Counted from the first letter of the stretch, positions 1-11,450 are shown. The stretch: 64,000 nucleotides of DNA from Sipunculus nudus (GCA_026874595.1 CM049312.1:73258429-73322428); one strand, 5' to 3'. Notes: generated from the letters alone by a model not told the origin. Made by a program: numbers and translations.

Positions 1-1096
1 CAGTGATCTTTCTGTGATACATATATTCTTTTTTACTTTTCATTTTTACATGATTTTGTAACATTTGAAATTTTTATAACATTTAAAAGGTGCGCTAATT
101 TTAGCACCCAGCATGACAATATCTGAGAAACTTTTTTTTCCATCTATCATGTTTAACAATCTACCCTGAAACTGAAATTAAAATTTTTGATTTTAATTAA
201 AAAAATATTATTATTTATATATTAAAAGGTTTAATATTAGTCCACTAAAAGGAGGCTTGCTGTTACTGTATGCTTAAAATAATGCTTTGATTTTTTTAAT
301 GTTGGATAGCCATATGAACGTTGCCATCGGAAGAAATCACGGTACTAGTTTGAACATTATGTAAACTATATTGGCTTAATATGAATTTAAACAACTTTGG
401 GATTAATTTTGATACGGGGATTTTTGACGAGAATAACACCTTAAGAACCGTTTGCACTAGAATATTTTATACGAATATTGGACCCTACGCGGTATAGAAA
501 GTAGGAACCTTAGGAATAAAGTATGGCCACCAGGTGGCTATCTTCGTCTTCATTTCAATTACATCTCAAGATCATTTCTACCTACTGCTTTGAAACTTTA
601 TATGATAAATGGTCGATATGAAGAGCAGTGTGCTGTCAAAGTAAAAAATAACAGATAAAAAAAAATTCCAGCCATTTCAGCCATTTCTGCGAAGTATTAT
701 TTTATAAACAGGAGGTGTAGGGACTGTGTGGTATCAAATTTCAGTTCTTATGACCAGCAGGCAGCGATCTTTCGTATTGCATGAACACTCCATGCGTTCT
801 TCGTCATATTGTATCCGCAGGCGGGAGCCTATCATAGGATACATGCACTCAAATTATAAACCGAGTACAAACCCGATGTGGCTGCCAGGCAGCCATCTTG
901 CGAACCCAGGAAAGTGCGGCCCTTATTGAGGATATTTAGTTCATCACATCACTTCTAATTAATTATGCATGGAATTGATATTAAAACGGGCATCGCATTT
1001 TATAGGAATATTATGTGTTAGATTCAGCGTGGCGCCCATATCCATGGATACTTGTAAATTCAAACACCACTTACATTGTTCTCATTGTTATTTCAG
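1..1096. other. Non-coding, no gene recognised
   Basis: AT-rich sequence with no convincing reading frame. It should be intron or upstream sequence of the terminal exon that starts at 1097. A 13-bp perfect palindrome gccaccaggtggc lies at 526-538. Its core fits the loose consensus CCASYAGRKGGC bound by CTCF, but one match is weak evidence. Confidence 0.5.
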
Positions 1097-1207
1097 AACA
1101 AATGCCTTCGCGAAGAAATTGCGGATCTGAAAGGTATTCGAAAGGAAATGCAGGAACACTTCAAGAAGGTGAAAATCGCAAATAATAAAACGTCCTTCAC
1201 TTATTAA
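1097..1207 (+). CDS. 3'-terminal coding exon, function unknown
   Basis: A 3' splice site (attgttatttcag) ends at 1096 and opens a frame of 36 codons plus a TAA stop at 1205-1207. The peptide begins NKCLREEIADLKGIRKEM and ends NNKTSFTY. It is highly charged with heptad-like spacing of L, I and M, which suggests an amphipathic helix or short coiled coil. A candidate polyadenylation signal AATAAA lies at 1337-1342, about 130 bp past the stop. The rest of the gene would lie left of the window. I do not recognise the family. The call rests on the splice acceptor, the open phase and the downstream AATAAA; a chance acceptor is possible. Confidence 0.5.
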   Translation, partial: NKCLREEIADLKGIRKEMQEHFKKVKIANNKTSFTY

Positions 1208-1734
1208 TCTAACATACTTCAACCTTGACCCCGTCCCTGATGCAAAAATTGTCCCATACATACGATTTTAATGTCTTACTAATTCTTTTGTGATGGTACG
1301 GTTTATGCAACCTCATAAAAGGTCTATACAAAAGAGAATAAAAATTATTATCTGAATCAATTAAATCAAAGGTTGTATGCACAAAATCCTATTAACCATT
1401 AATATTGTTTGATAATGGCAGGAAATTGTAAAAATCTGATATCATTTAAATATCGATCTTTGAACATACACGAACTTATTTTATTCATGACATGTCAATT
1501 TACCTTTTAATTTTTCAACTTTGCATTTGACGAAGGGACTTCTTTTTCACGAATGTTTTATTTTTGTGATAATTCCACTTTCGCGATTATCGCGAATATG
1601 AACCCCTCGCTAAAAAAATGGCAAACATATTTCACTTATTTAACCAGTTTAGCTCTAAAGAATGGGCAACTACAAACGGATCAAATGTAATAAATAAATG
1701 ACAGATTACTTTCATTTAAAGCTTAAGTCCCAGC
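1208..1734. other. 3' UTR / intergenic
   Basis: No reading frame of interest. The first 140 bases may be the 3' UTR of the exon ending at 1207 (AATAAA at 1337-1342). The rest is AT-rich unique-looking sequence. Confidence 0.4.
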
Positions 1735-2125
1735 TTCTGTTACTCAGGGGTAGAGCACAGGACTCAAAGCCGGGAGATCGTGATTTCGAATCTCAGGCGA
1801 TTCGGTGAGATTTTTCACGGTCGGCCCCCGGGTGAGCTCTCTGCAGGCTTAATGGGAAGGCCCTTCCCAACTGCCGTGATTCACTCACAAACGAGTGTGC
1901 ATTTTCGGGGGTTCTCGGTGGTGTAATCCAGAATTACGCACCCAGGGCCCGCAGATGCAGTAGTTACGGAGCCTGGTTGACGCCAGGATATAAAATAAAA
2001 GGAAGCGTGTGATACTGCCTTGTCACGAAGTTCGAAAGCGTAATGGAATTCTGCAGATGTACATATACGTAGTTAAGTTAGCATTTATAAAATGGAAGCG
2101 GTTACCACCAACATAAAGAAAAAAT
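1735..2125 (+). mobile_element. tRNA-derived SINE, copy 1
   Basis: The 5' head resembles a tRNA gene: an A-box-like segment (actcaggggtagagc) followed about 35 bp later by a B-box-like segment (gatttcgaatctcag), the two internal RNA polymerase III promoter boxes. A body of about 300 bp follows with blocks shared with the copy at 19,149-19,538: gagatttttcacggtcggcc, gagctctctgcaggct, cacaaacgagtgtgcat, gacgccaggata, and a tail ggaagcggttacc before an A-rich end. No clear target-site duplication is visible, so this copy is probably old. Confidence 0.8.
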
Positions 2126-2142
2126 AAAAGTTCCTTTCACGT

Positions 2143-2538
2143 CGGGCCTACGTAGACTTGCGTAGTGCGGCGTACCAACTACGCCGAGCTTAGGTTGCCC
2201 TGCGCTGTGACTACGTTGTCCTTCGTGGCATTACGCCGAGGGACGCAATGGGGTACGCAAGATTGACGCCAAAAAAAAATTAACCTGCATGTTTATTTTT
2301 TTGCGTACTGTTGGCGTAGAGCACTGGACACAAAAATTACACAGTTTTTCGAAGCAAAAGTACGATACCCTACGCCCGACCGACGAAATACGTCATCGTA
2401 CGCCAGCCTTTGCTGGTACCTTTTTCAGCCTACGCAGGGACCACGCCGATCCTGCGCGTAGCAGCATTTGTTTCATGAGTACGCAGCCTTATTTCGGCGT
2501 ACTCGGTACGCCGCACTTCGCAACTTTACATAGGCCCG
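2143..2538. mobile_element. Inverted-repeat element (MITE/foldback), 396 bp
   Basis: The left end cgggcctacgtagacttgcg pairs with the right end, which reads cgcaactttacataggcccg. The pairing continues inwards (gtgcggcgtacc against ggtacgccgcac) for about 60 bp per arm with mismatches. The interior is full of short tacgc/gcgta motifs. Composition (GC-rich, CpG-rich) differs sharply from the AT-rich surroundings. No transposase is present, so it is non-autonomous. No target-site duplication could be assigned, so the superfamily is open. A 111-codon frame over 2,289-2,624 is most likely incidental. Confidence 0.75.
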
Positions 2539-3449
2539 TTTTGAAAAGAGCTTTAAGAAAAAATGTTTCTTGGAGAGAGAGTGTGAGAAAGTTAGAGAAA
2601 GAGAAGAAAAAACAGAAAGAATAGCTAAAAGTAGTATATCTTAATTGATGGAACATCAGGTACATAACACTTTATATTTGATCACATAAAAAATCAACTG
2701 ATTATGTCTTTGAAAATTAAGATACTATTGGCATACCTCTGAAGTGGCTGTAAGAATGTTTTAAATATAATAATTTAGAATCCTATGGCAATACAGTGAG
2801 AGCATGTCCTTGACTTACGAATTTTGCTGACGATTCTCAGTTTTGTCCATTAGGCCTATGCAACTGTTATGAAAATATTCACATGTGGATGGGTACACAG
2901 GCATTCTCTCGCGTCAATTGGGTCTTGAAATGGTTCGTGTGAACATATTTCTGTTAAGGTTGATTTAGGTTTTCAGGCACGGAAGGTCTCAAGAAACCAC
3001 CATGCTTACATTTTAATTATCAGATATTGCTGTGATTGGAAGAAATTCAGCGGATATCTGTGGGAAAAGGATATGTAGTGCATCTATTAGAACCGATAAT
3101 CTTTGCTGCTAAATCTCTTATTTTTATTGTTTTTATTTCAGGGGCGTCAATATATGGGGAGATAGGGGTGTATAGCCCCGCACTTTTTTTTAAAGGGAGA
3201 TGGCCCGTGTAAAAGGGCCCCTTGCAATTCAGAGAATAATATTTATATATTGAAACTTAAATGTGTTAATAATGCTATAGACTGGGTTTCATTTCAGAGT
3301 TCATCATGAAATATTTTATATCCAATCCTTGCTTAGAATTAACCTATACTGGAAACATAGTTTGTTTTTTAAAACCTTATATTTTATTAAATATTTATTT
3401 TAAATGTGTCAAATTGGCAATAAAATATATATATACATATATACATATA

Positions 3450-3451
<2 letters not shown>
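2539..3451. other. Non-coding, no gene recognised
   Basis: AT-rich DNA. A degenerate patch near 3,140-3,235 (caggggcgtcaat..., with short runs of g and c) resembles the decayed hAT-like pieces at 14.1-14.5 kb, but too weakly to call. Confidence 0.35.

Positions 3452-3499
<48 letters not shown>
3452..3499. repeat. (TA)n microsatellite
   Basis: An uninterrupted AT run of about 48 bp, preceded by imperfect TA/TATACA repeats from about 3,425. A run of cytosines follows at about 3,548-3,558. Confidence 0.95.
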
Positions 3500-3503
<4 letters not shown>

Positions 3504-3720
3504 TGTTTATAAAAATGGTCGCATCTCTGATTACCCTTCCCTGAGTCCCCCCCCCCCCGATGAAAAATGAGGCCATACACTGTTTTTTTTCTAACCTATG
3601 TCGTAATCGCCTTAATATTAACTCCAAACAGGTAATAGTGGTTTCTCATTCAAATGTTCATTTTATTTCACATCACCTAAAATATTTATTTGCTACTTAT
3701 TTACTTTTATCACATTTCAG

Positions 3721-3793
3721 TGATGAAGACGAAATCTGGAGTTTTGCTGATAAATATAACCTCGAAATCACCGTAAAAGGGAAGCCACGATAA
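3721..3793 (+). CDS. Possible 3'-terminal coding exon, function unknown
   Basis: A strong acceptor (ttttatcacatttcag, preceded by a pyrimidine-rich stretch) ends at 3720. The frame that follows encodes DEDEIWSFADKYNLEI then TVKGKPR and stops with TAA at 3791-3793, the first base completing a split codon. The peptide has an acidic start and a basic end and does not look like random AT-rich translation. It could be the last exon of a gene whose earlier exons lie upstream, or an alternative end of the gene ending at 1207. I do not recognise it; a chance splice acceptor remains possible. Confidence 0.35.
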
Positions 3794-4362
3794 ATTCACG
3801 CCATCTATTTCATACCAGGTGAAGCATGGACGTTTATCACCATCTCTTTAAAATAAGCAGAAAACACGTGTGCTTTAAAGGATTGAAAGAGTGCGCCTGT
3901 AACTAGAAAAGTGCACTCAGAGAGTGCAGACCTCCGCCTAGGCAGCTCATGCAGATCATGGCATTTTCAGAAATGTGTGATAACCACATCAGGACAATCA
4001 CTGAACGTTATGGGATACTGGTATTTAGCGCCATCTAGTTTCAGCAAAGTTAACAAGGCAGCTCATTACTCTTGTGAGGGACTGTCAGAAATGCAGCATT
4101 TTCTTTAAAAAAAATCCTTTATTCTGATGGAGATCACCTCCAAAATTTAATCAATTGTTTATTATTTCATGGCCGAGCTATCCTAAACATTTAATCAAAA
4201 TCCGTTGAAAACATTTCGAGTTATATACTGGTTTGTCGCTGCTTTCACCTGTCATGAGAAGGGGAACAGGGCGCGGAGTAAATGATGCCTGTCAACACGT
4301 GCGGAAGGTGTACCACTGCACTGCGGGCGATTCAAATATGCAATGGTTCGCATTAACCAGAA

Positions 4363-4367
<5 letters not shown>
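3794..4367. other. Non-coding, repeat-like
   Basis: Contains a small dyad gtgcactcagagagtgcaga near 3,911 within what looks like a dispersed repeat (about 3,895-4,110). No protein-coding signal was seen. Confidence 0.35.

Positions 4368-4424
<57 letters not shown>
4368..4424. repeat. (TA)n microsatellite
   Basis: About 57 bp of uninterrupted TA dinucleotides. Confidence 0.95.
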
Positions 4425-4425
<1 letters not shown>

Positions 4426-4851
4426 CAAACTTATTTCATAATTTCATATTTTTGTAGATTAATTTATTGACGAAATATTGCCTTATAAAGGATACCGATT
4501 ACACTTCAATTTTTAAAACGAAGGGAATAGAATAGTTGAAAGCAAACCCGGAGAAATGTGTTTAGACTGGCCCAGTTGATGCTATGGTTAAGACTTAATC
4601 CCTGCCATTAACAGTGCCGTAAACTTCCTCTTACTGTGCTCTTACACAGAACAGGTACTGTAACCTCGCGGCAAATTTCATACATTAAGCACGGCTCTCA
4701 TGCCGACTAAGTGATAAGAACTTACACTGAGTTACGTCTATTGGTACATGGAATCACGTTTTATTTTACGTTTTTTACAGGCAAGTGTAAATACTAAAGC
4801 CCTGGCAGAGCTAACAAGTGTTAAACTGTTCCCGGTCTCCATGATGGCATT

Positions 4852-5013
4852 ACTAGACCCAATTGTGGCTCCGTATAGTGTATACACAGCCATAGGCCTC
4901 TTCCTTCATTTATCTAGTGGGAGGAGCTCAGATCCAGAAGTGCTCAGAGCAAGATAAGTGACAGCAGAGGCCTGTGACTCTGTATATACTGCAGAGCCAC
5001 AACTGGGTCTAGT
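4852..5013. mobile_element. Palindromic MITE-like element, 162 bp
   Basis: The left end actagacccaattgtggctc is the reverse complement, with one mismatch, of the right end gagccacaactgggtctagt. The arms extend about 48 bp each (4852-4900 and 4967-5013), including aggcctc against gaggcct. The short loop contains no coding sequence. A small non-autonomous DNA transposon is the simplest reading. No clear target-site duplication. Confidence 0.65.
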
Positions 5014-8000
5014 TCCATTACATATCCATGTAGTTGAGACGGTCCCTAATGTCAGCCAATGACTCTTGCAGGCAATTCGTGTTCAGAAAAGGTCTTATCA
5101 TATGGCCTCTGTGACGAGAGTACGAGCTTGATTATTCAGAAGCTTACAGACCTATTAACAATGTAAACCAAGGTGTTTGGTTACAAACATGCGGTAATTG
5201 TAAGCTCACAAGCTGCAAAAGCCCTTTGTAATAATGCTGTGCTTCTGACTTGCCGCTAGATGTCCTTATAATATTTTATTTGCTTGGATTCTCTTTGCAT
5301 GTAACAAGCATATTACAAATACAGTACTATAAACAAAACGGTGGGATTTTGTTTTATAAAATGCCATTACCCTTAGTTTATATGACGTCAGACCTCAGAA
5401 TAAGCCCCTTTAACATTAACAGAAAGATCTCTTTCAAGATGAACACGCATATCAAATTTCTCTGCAATCCACGTAGGCCTATCACCCATCGTCGTGTTGA
5501 ATTTTACTCAAAATGGACAAATCCTGTGATATGTAAGACATCGTAATATTTTTTACTTAACCGATGACTGTTTTACGCGCTATTTTGGCCAGATTTTACT
5601 GTTGATTGGTACCATGCTGTTATCTTTGAGCTTGGATGGATTCGTATTCGATCCGATTTTTTATCTCATCGCCTGCATTATAATATGTAATCTTTAGGTA
5701 GTAAACCTTGGAAAATCCATATATCGAAAATCATCTTAAACTGTTAAACTCAAAATTAAACCCACAGAATATACATTATTTAAACCTCGTACAGTGTTCT
5801 TTCAAATAGTATAAACCTTTTATTTTTGTTCATTTAAATTTTTATTCAGGTTTCATATGATATTTTAACATTTAAAACCGAAATTATTAATTTTGATTCA
5901 ATAAAAAAAGTTTCATGTTTAACCATGAAGGAAACATGATAGAGGACAAGTAAAACTAGACGACCAGAGGTCGAACACTTGCAAGAAGCTAGAACATAGA
6001 GATTGACATTTAAATAAACAGTTTGACAGAGGTGGAACTCTCCCTGGTGGCTATGTCCCAATTGTAAACAACAGGTTGAGCAATAAATGAACTTACCATG
6101 AACTGTGGCTACAGTGAATGTCATGAGCAGAATGTGCACAATTTATGCGACTCTCCCAAACAGAACAAAAGTAACAGACTGCCGGGTGAATAATAATGTT
6201 TTCCCTTGCACTGAATTATTGGAGACAAATAATCAAATATATATATAAACAGAGATATAGCAATGACAGCTGGTGACGTCCGTCAATGAGACATCATACG
6301 CGAACGACCTTTATGACGTCCTTGTAACGTAACTATTGTCTTATAAACAGCTCTCGCAACAAATGGCATGGAAAGCCATCTGTGTAGGAGCGTTTTGGGG
6401 GCTAATTAGCATAGTTAAGCCAAGGGACAGAGTTAGGTTAATGCCAAGATAGGTAGAGTTTATTGTGTTTATATGTTCTGTTCATTTTTGACAAAGATAT
6501 GAAGGTAAACGACGAATTGTTGACCAGAGCTTTAGTGATCTTGGATATATTATAACCGAAAACAATATTTTAGGTCCCTACTGCTTGTTTAAGAATATGA
6601 AAGATTGCTGCAACAACTTGTACAGTGCTGAAAAACAGACATGCACACGAAAGGTACAATATTTCATTATTTCATGAAATTTGGACCAAAATCCCTAGAA
6701 GCTGAGGGATAATCCAACAGATTATACCAATTGTATCAGATTCAGGATTGTTCTAAAATAGTAGCTTTTAGAATGCGAGCAACGGCCATAAAAACACATT
6801 ACCTCAATATAATCGCATTCCATTAATTTTCACCCAATATGTGCAACCATGGTAACGATAGAATGAAACATGGATTCATTTGTTAATTAAATATATCAAT
6901 GCGTAAAACACACTGAGACAGATGCAATTATGATATTTGCCATGACTAATTAGGCATATAAACGTAAGTTCATGTGGACGAACAAAGAAACATTCTCTCT
7001 TTTAGTATAAGAGATTTATTAACAGAAATGCATGGTAATTTCCATGTAAATGGTTTATCTTTATTCTAGTTTAGTAATATACCAACATACACCAGATGTG
7101 AGACTGTATGGCTCAATTTCCCATTGCACACTACAATAATAATAATGAATAATTACACTTATAAAAACATCTAGAATACATATTTTGTATGTGGTCATTT
7201 TTTCTGTCAATCTGACACATAGATTTCGCCCTTGAATCAACCTATTGCTACCAGAGGAATAATTGTGTTTATAAAATATAATCAACAGATAGCCCTTCTA
7301 TTTATTTAGTAAACAGTTCACTCCATTTCTTGCTAATGTAACTGTCAAAAATATGACAATGTACGTGTATCCAACATTTTAAGGGCTTTCCAAAAATGGT
7401 CACTCCGCAGAATATTGTGTTATTCAGAGACATGCGAGTATTGCTCTAAACGGGGAGTTTTTAGCTCGTTTTCACGAATGAGGTCTGATGCAATCGTCAT
7501 AAAAAGATAAATATGAAATTTGTTGTACTATCACTTTGGCCGGTTACATTTGTAGACAATTGTCCCTGAAACAGGGTCTCTCATTGGTTTCTCTCAGGAT
7601 ATATGTGTTTATCTCATATGTATCTACATATATTGATTTCCAATTTGAGATACACGAACGTAATAAAGAGGCAAACTGCGTGATTTTAGCGTAACAGAAG
7701 AACTATCTGCCCATCGCCAGTCACACGCTCATGTGTATGATTCCAACTCTATCCTATTGAAAAGTTCTTTTATAACTGGTATATCGCCCATACGACATGT
7801 GTTTACGGTTTCTAGACCATTTTAGTCCTGGAAACGAGTGCCTGTGATTAGGCATGCTAATGGCTGATATAATATTTTGAGTAAGAGTTAGTACACAGGG
7901 ATATAAAGGAAACATCTAAAGGGAAAGGTGAACAAAGTTGACACTATTCAAATCGTAGATTAAGTGCAATCAGAAGGATTTATTAAAAAAAATAAACATT

Positions 8001-8039
8001 TATTTACGCTCGTCACTCATCGGTTATTCAATGCAATCG
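5014..8039. other. Non-coding, no gene recognised
   Basis: Three kilobases of AT-rich DNA with only short frames. The SDR gene to the right should have further 3' exons in this direction (minus strand), covering the catalytic Tyr-x-x-x-Lys part. I searched by eye for that motif with flanking splice sites and did not find it. Confidence 0.4.
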
Positions 8040-8203
8040 GCTAATACACAAATTCTTGTAAACCGCTGCTTTGTGTAGCGAAGTTCTCTGGGCATGACCA
8101 CCAGGGTGAGCAGAGAGTAAAGAATCGTTATCAGACCACCAATTTGAGCGTGATATTGCATTTTGTGATTACACAAAAGGGCGTCTGGGACGACTGCAGT
8201 TTA
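8040..8203. repeat. Dispersed repeat, partial copy
   Basis: Shares short blocks with 19,585-19,954: accgctg, gagcagagagt against ctcagagagcac, atcagaccac, and a 19-bp exact match gtctgggacgactgcagtt at its right end. That block is the terminal inverted repeat of the copy at 19.6-19.95 kb, so this is likely a truncated relative. Confidence 0.5.
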
Positions 8204-8399
8204 TAACCTTTCCAGTAAATAATTACCCGTTTAGAGGAAGACACACTGCTATGTCCTAAAATATCAAGTTTATCAATTAACCATATGTCGTGGCAACTTT
8301 GACCAAAATTATTTATTTTGAAGCCCTGGATATTATGATTCAACCGACCGTGAGAACACTGAAAAGGTGGGTGTTAAAATAAATGATATACGCACCTAA

Positions 8400-8565
8400 A
8401 CATGAACTGGCCCAGCATGTCTAGTCGTCCCATTGCCGGGCCATACCATCCAGAAATCCCCGAAAGGCACATTCGTTTGAGAATAAACATGGTCTAGGGG
8501 TACGGCCTTCCCATTACGATTACAGAGCGCTCACCCTCGGTTTGGCCCGACCGGGTTAATTATGA
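8400..8565 (-). mobile_element. SINE fragment, reverse orientation
   Basis: Read on the minus strand, it contains blocks matching the body of the SINE at 1,735: cggtcgggcc, gggtgagcgctctg, aatgggaaggcc, caaacgaatgtgc, ttcggggatttctgg. The tRNA-like head and 3' tail are missing. Divergence is high, so this is an old insertion. Confidence 0.6.
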
Positions 8566-9169
8566 AATTTAAATGGTAACAATGGAATCAGATTTACCAG
8601 CTAACTGCACTGTATGCTGCTAATTTTAAGTACGTTCCTGTGTAATAATTTAAGTGAATTTAGTGAAAGATATGTTTCCTTGATTTATAAACTTGTGGAA
8701 AAATGCACTTCGTTAAATAAAATTATGAGAAGGTTGCATATCATAGAAAAAGAGGGGAAATTGAAATTGAATATATTCCAATATTCCGTTTCACCGATAT
8801 TTTTTACGATATTTATCATCTGCAGTAATCCTGAAATCATAGAAATATCCACGATGAATTCTTTCTAAATCAAACCGGTAGATACAATCTATATGGAATG
8901 CACATTTTATCTAAAACCTTAATCCAGTATTTTGGAATGAGGGAACAGTATGAATATCATCCACTCTGAATGTGATTAATAGAAGTAAAGTAAAATTTTA
9001 TTAAATAAAATAATATTACTAAACCTGCTTAAATTTGAAAGAAGAAAATTGAATAAAGTGAAAAATACAGTAGTTTGAATGCAAGACGGCTCAATAGATA
9101 TAATAAAATTCTGTTTCAAAGTGTACTTCCCACATGTTAATCTTGTTACTGTTCTCTAATGACGCTCAC
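8566..9169. other. Intronic or intergenic, no gene recognised
   Basis: AT-rich DNA immediately 3' (minus strand) of the SDR exon at 9,170-9,301. If the gene continues, this is intron. Confidence 0.4.
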
Positions 9170-9301
9170 CTTTTGTCTTCTCAAGATGTGGTACGACCTT
9201 ATAATCACGATGAATGCCCTCAGGTTGGCGCGCATCACGTGCTCAAATATTGACCCGTCCATGACACCGTGAAGAGGAGGATCCATCTCAGGGCTGTTTA
9301 C
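9170..9301 (-). CDS. SDR-family oxidoreductase, third recognised exon
   Basis: On the minus strand an acceptor (acattcatcag) is followed by 132 bp (44 codons, phase 0 at both ends) and a donor gtgagc. The peptide begins VNSPEMDPPLHGVMDG and includes FEHVMRANLRAFIVII. In classical short-chain dehydrogenases this segment follows the LDIVVNNAG strand and contains the conserved helix whose core is usually VNLR or similar; ANLRAF matches. The NNAG loop itself is replaced by NSPE, so the copy may be inactive, functionally divergent, or a pseudogene. It continues in phase from the exon at 11,816-11,908. The intron side abuts a 28-bp minisatellite that begins about a dozen bases from the acceptor. 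Later exons with Tyr-x-x-x-Lys were not found. Confidence 0.72.
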
Positions 9302-9314
9302 CTGATGAATGTTA

Positions 9315-10538
9315 ATATAAACGTGACCGGGTTGTGATGTAAACTCAAACGTGACCGGCCTATAATAAAAACTTAAACATGACCGGCCTATAATTTAAAC
9401 TTAAACGTGAGCGGCCTATAAGGTAAACTTAAACGTGACCGGCCTGTGATGTAAACTCAAACGTGACCGGCCTATAATGTCAACTTAAACGTGACCGGCA
9501 TATAATGTAAACTTAAACGTGACCGGCCTATAATGTCAACTCAAACATGACCGGCCTATAATGTAAACTTAAACGTGACCGGCCTGTGATGTAAACTCAA
9601 ACGTGACCGGCCTATAATGTAAACTTAAACGTGACCGGCCTGTAATGTAAACTCATACGTGACCGGCCTGTAATGTAAACTTAAACGTGAGCGGCCTATA
9701 AGGTAAACTTAAACGTGACCGGCCTGTGATGTAAACTCATACGTGACCGGCCTATAATGTAAACTTAAACGTGACCGGCCTGTGATGTAAACTCAAACGT
9801 GACCGGCCTATAATGTAAACTCAAACGTGACCGGCCTGTGATGTAAACTCAAACGTGACCGGCCTATAATGTAAACTTACACGTGACCGGCCTGTAATGT
9901 AAACTTAAACGTGACCGGCCTGTAATGTAAACTTAAACGTGAGCGGCCTATAAGGTAAACTTAAACGTGACCGGCCTGTGATGTAAACTCAAACGTGACC
10001 GGCCTATAATGTCAAATTAAACGTGACCGGCCTGTAATGTAAACTTAAACGTGAGCGGCCTATAAGGTAAACTTAAACGTGACCGGCCTGTGATGTAAAC
10101 TCAAACGTGACCGGCCTATAATGTCAACTTAAGCGTGACCGGCCTATAATGTAAACTCATACGTGACCGGCCTGTAATGTAAACTTAAACGTGACCGGCC
10201 TGTAATGTAAACTCAAACGTAAAAGGCCTATAATGTAAACTTAAACGTGACCGGCCTATAATGTAAACTTAACCGTGACCGGCCTATAATGTAATATTAA
10301 ACGTGACCGACCTGTAATGTAAACTTAAAAGTGACGGGCCTATAATGTAAACGTAAAAGTGACGGGCCTATAATGTACACTTAAACGTGACTGGCCTATA
10401 TTGTAAACTTAAACGTGACGGGTCCATAATGTAAACTTAAACGTGACGGGCTTATAATTTAAACTCAAACGTGACGGGCCTTTAATGTAAACTAAAACGT
10501 GAATGGCCTATAATCTTAATATAAAAGTGACTGGCTTT
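9315..10538. repeat. 28-bp minisatellite, about 43 copies
   Basis: The consensus unit is gtgaccggcctataatgtaa followed by acttaaac. Variants alternate (tataatgt, tgtaatgt, tgtgatgt; acttaaac, actcaaac). A marked variant, gagcggcctataaggtaa, recurs at 9,409, 9,689, 9,941 and 10,053, spaced exactly 10, 9 and 4 units, which indicates higher-order duplication. Copies decay toward the right end. The array lies in an SDR intron. Confidence 0.95.
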
Positions 10539-10559
10539 AGAAGGACTGCATATTTTCCT

Positions 10560-11230
10560 TCGAAATTTAAAACACTGATGGTTCCCACCAAAATATCGGA
10601 GTGCGAAACCGGATGACCTTAACCTTCATCTTCAAGGTCAAATCTGCCGAAATGTTAATTTTTGTAGGATATTTTGTGAACGCGATAACCTTTGAACGGC
10701 TTCTTATTTTCTTTCGAAATTTAAAACGCTCATGGTTTTCACCAAAATGGCGGAAGTGTTCGAAATCCGTTGACCTTGACCTTCATCTTCAAGGTCAAAT
10801 CTGCCGAAATTTTTTTGGGGTTATTTGGTGAATACGATAACTTTTGAAGGGCTGCATATTTTCCGCCGAAATTTGAAATACTAATGGTTCCTATTGAAAT
10901 CTTGGATGAGTTCGAAACCCGTTGACCTTGACCTTCATCTTTAATGTCAAATCTGCCGCAATGGAAAATTATTGTGAAGCCAATCATTTTTTAAGTATTT
11001 CACATTTTGTTCTCAAATTTGGTACACCAATCGTTCCTACACAATTTTCGAAGGAGTTCGAAAGCTGGTGACCTTGACCAATATCTGCAAGGTCAAATCA
11101 GCCAAATTATGGTTATTGTTTTGTAAACAAGATAACTTTTGCAGGGTTGGATGTTTTCCTCCCGAATTTGAAACACTGATTGTTCCTACCAAAATCTTGA
11201 ATGAGTTTGAAAACAAGTAACCTCACAGGG
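10560..11230. repeat. About 152-bp tandem repeat with AAGGTCA dyads
   Basis: Four to five diverged units. Each carries a segment like tgaccttgaccttcatcttc followed by aaggtcaaatctgcc, starting near 10,614, 10,770, 10,922 and 11,069, with a decayed trace near 11,219. Shared flanks include gataacttttgaagggctgc, tttcgaaatttaaaac and ggttcctaccaaaat. The repeat places TGACCTTGA and TCAAGGTCA in opposite orientation, i.e. inverted AGGTCA half-sites. Confidence 0.85.
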
Positions 11231-11450
11231 TCAGATCTCTCACCATGTCTTCATTGATATAACCTTTATGCAAACAAGGGGGGGGGGCATCTGTTTTTGC
11301 AAGTGCGAAAACAAGCCATTCTAGTTTTAAAGGAATTTCCCATAATGTGGATTAAACGGGATTGGCCTATAATCTTAATTTTAATGTGATCGGTATATCA
11401 TATTAATTTAAACGGGACTGGCCTATACTACAGTAAATGGAAATTGGAGC
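11231..11450. repeat. Decayed 28-bp minisatellite copies
   Basis: Between about 11,341 and 11,430 the sequence returns to the motif cgggattggcctataatctt and similar, i.e. degenerate relatives of the 28-bp unit. So the 152-bp block appears to have been inserted into, or grown within, an older, longer array. A run of g occurs near 11,279. Confidence 0.6.

Noticed and set aside
1735-1830. Possible functional tRNA gene
   Set aside because: A and B boxes are present, but the sequence does not fold into a complete tRNA and continues into a shared SINE body.
3306-3580. Overlapping frames ending in alternating Y-I residues
   Set aside because: They are translations of a (TA)n microsatellite. The same applies at 4,233-4,457, 17,306-17,619, 46,527 and 60,872.
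9315-10538. CRISPR-like regular repeats
   Set aside because: Units are contiguous 28-mers with no unique spacers, in a eukaryotic setting. This is a minisatellite.
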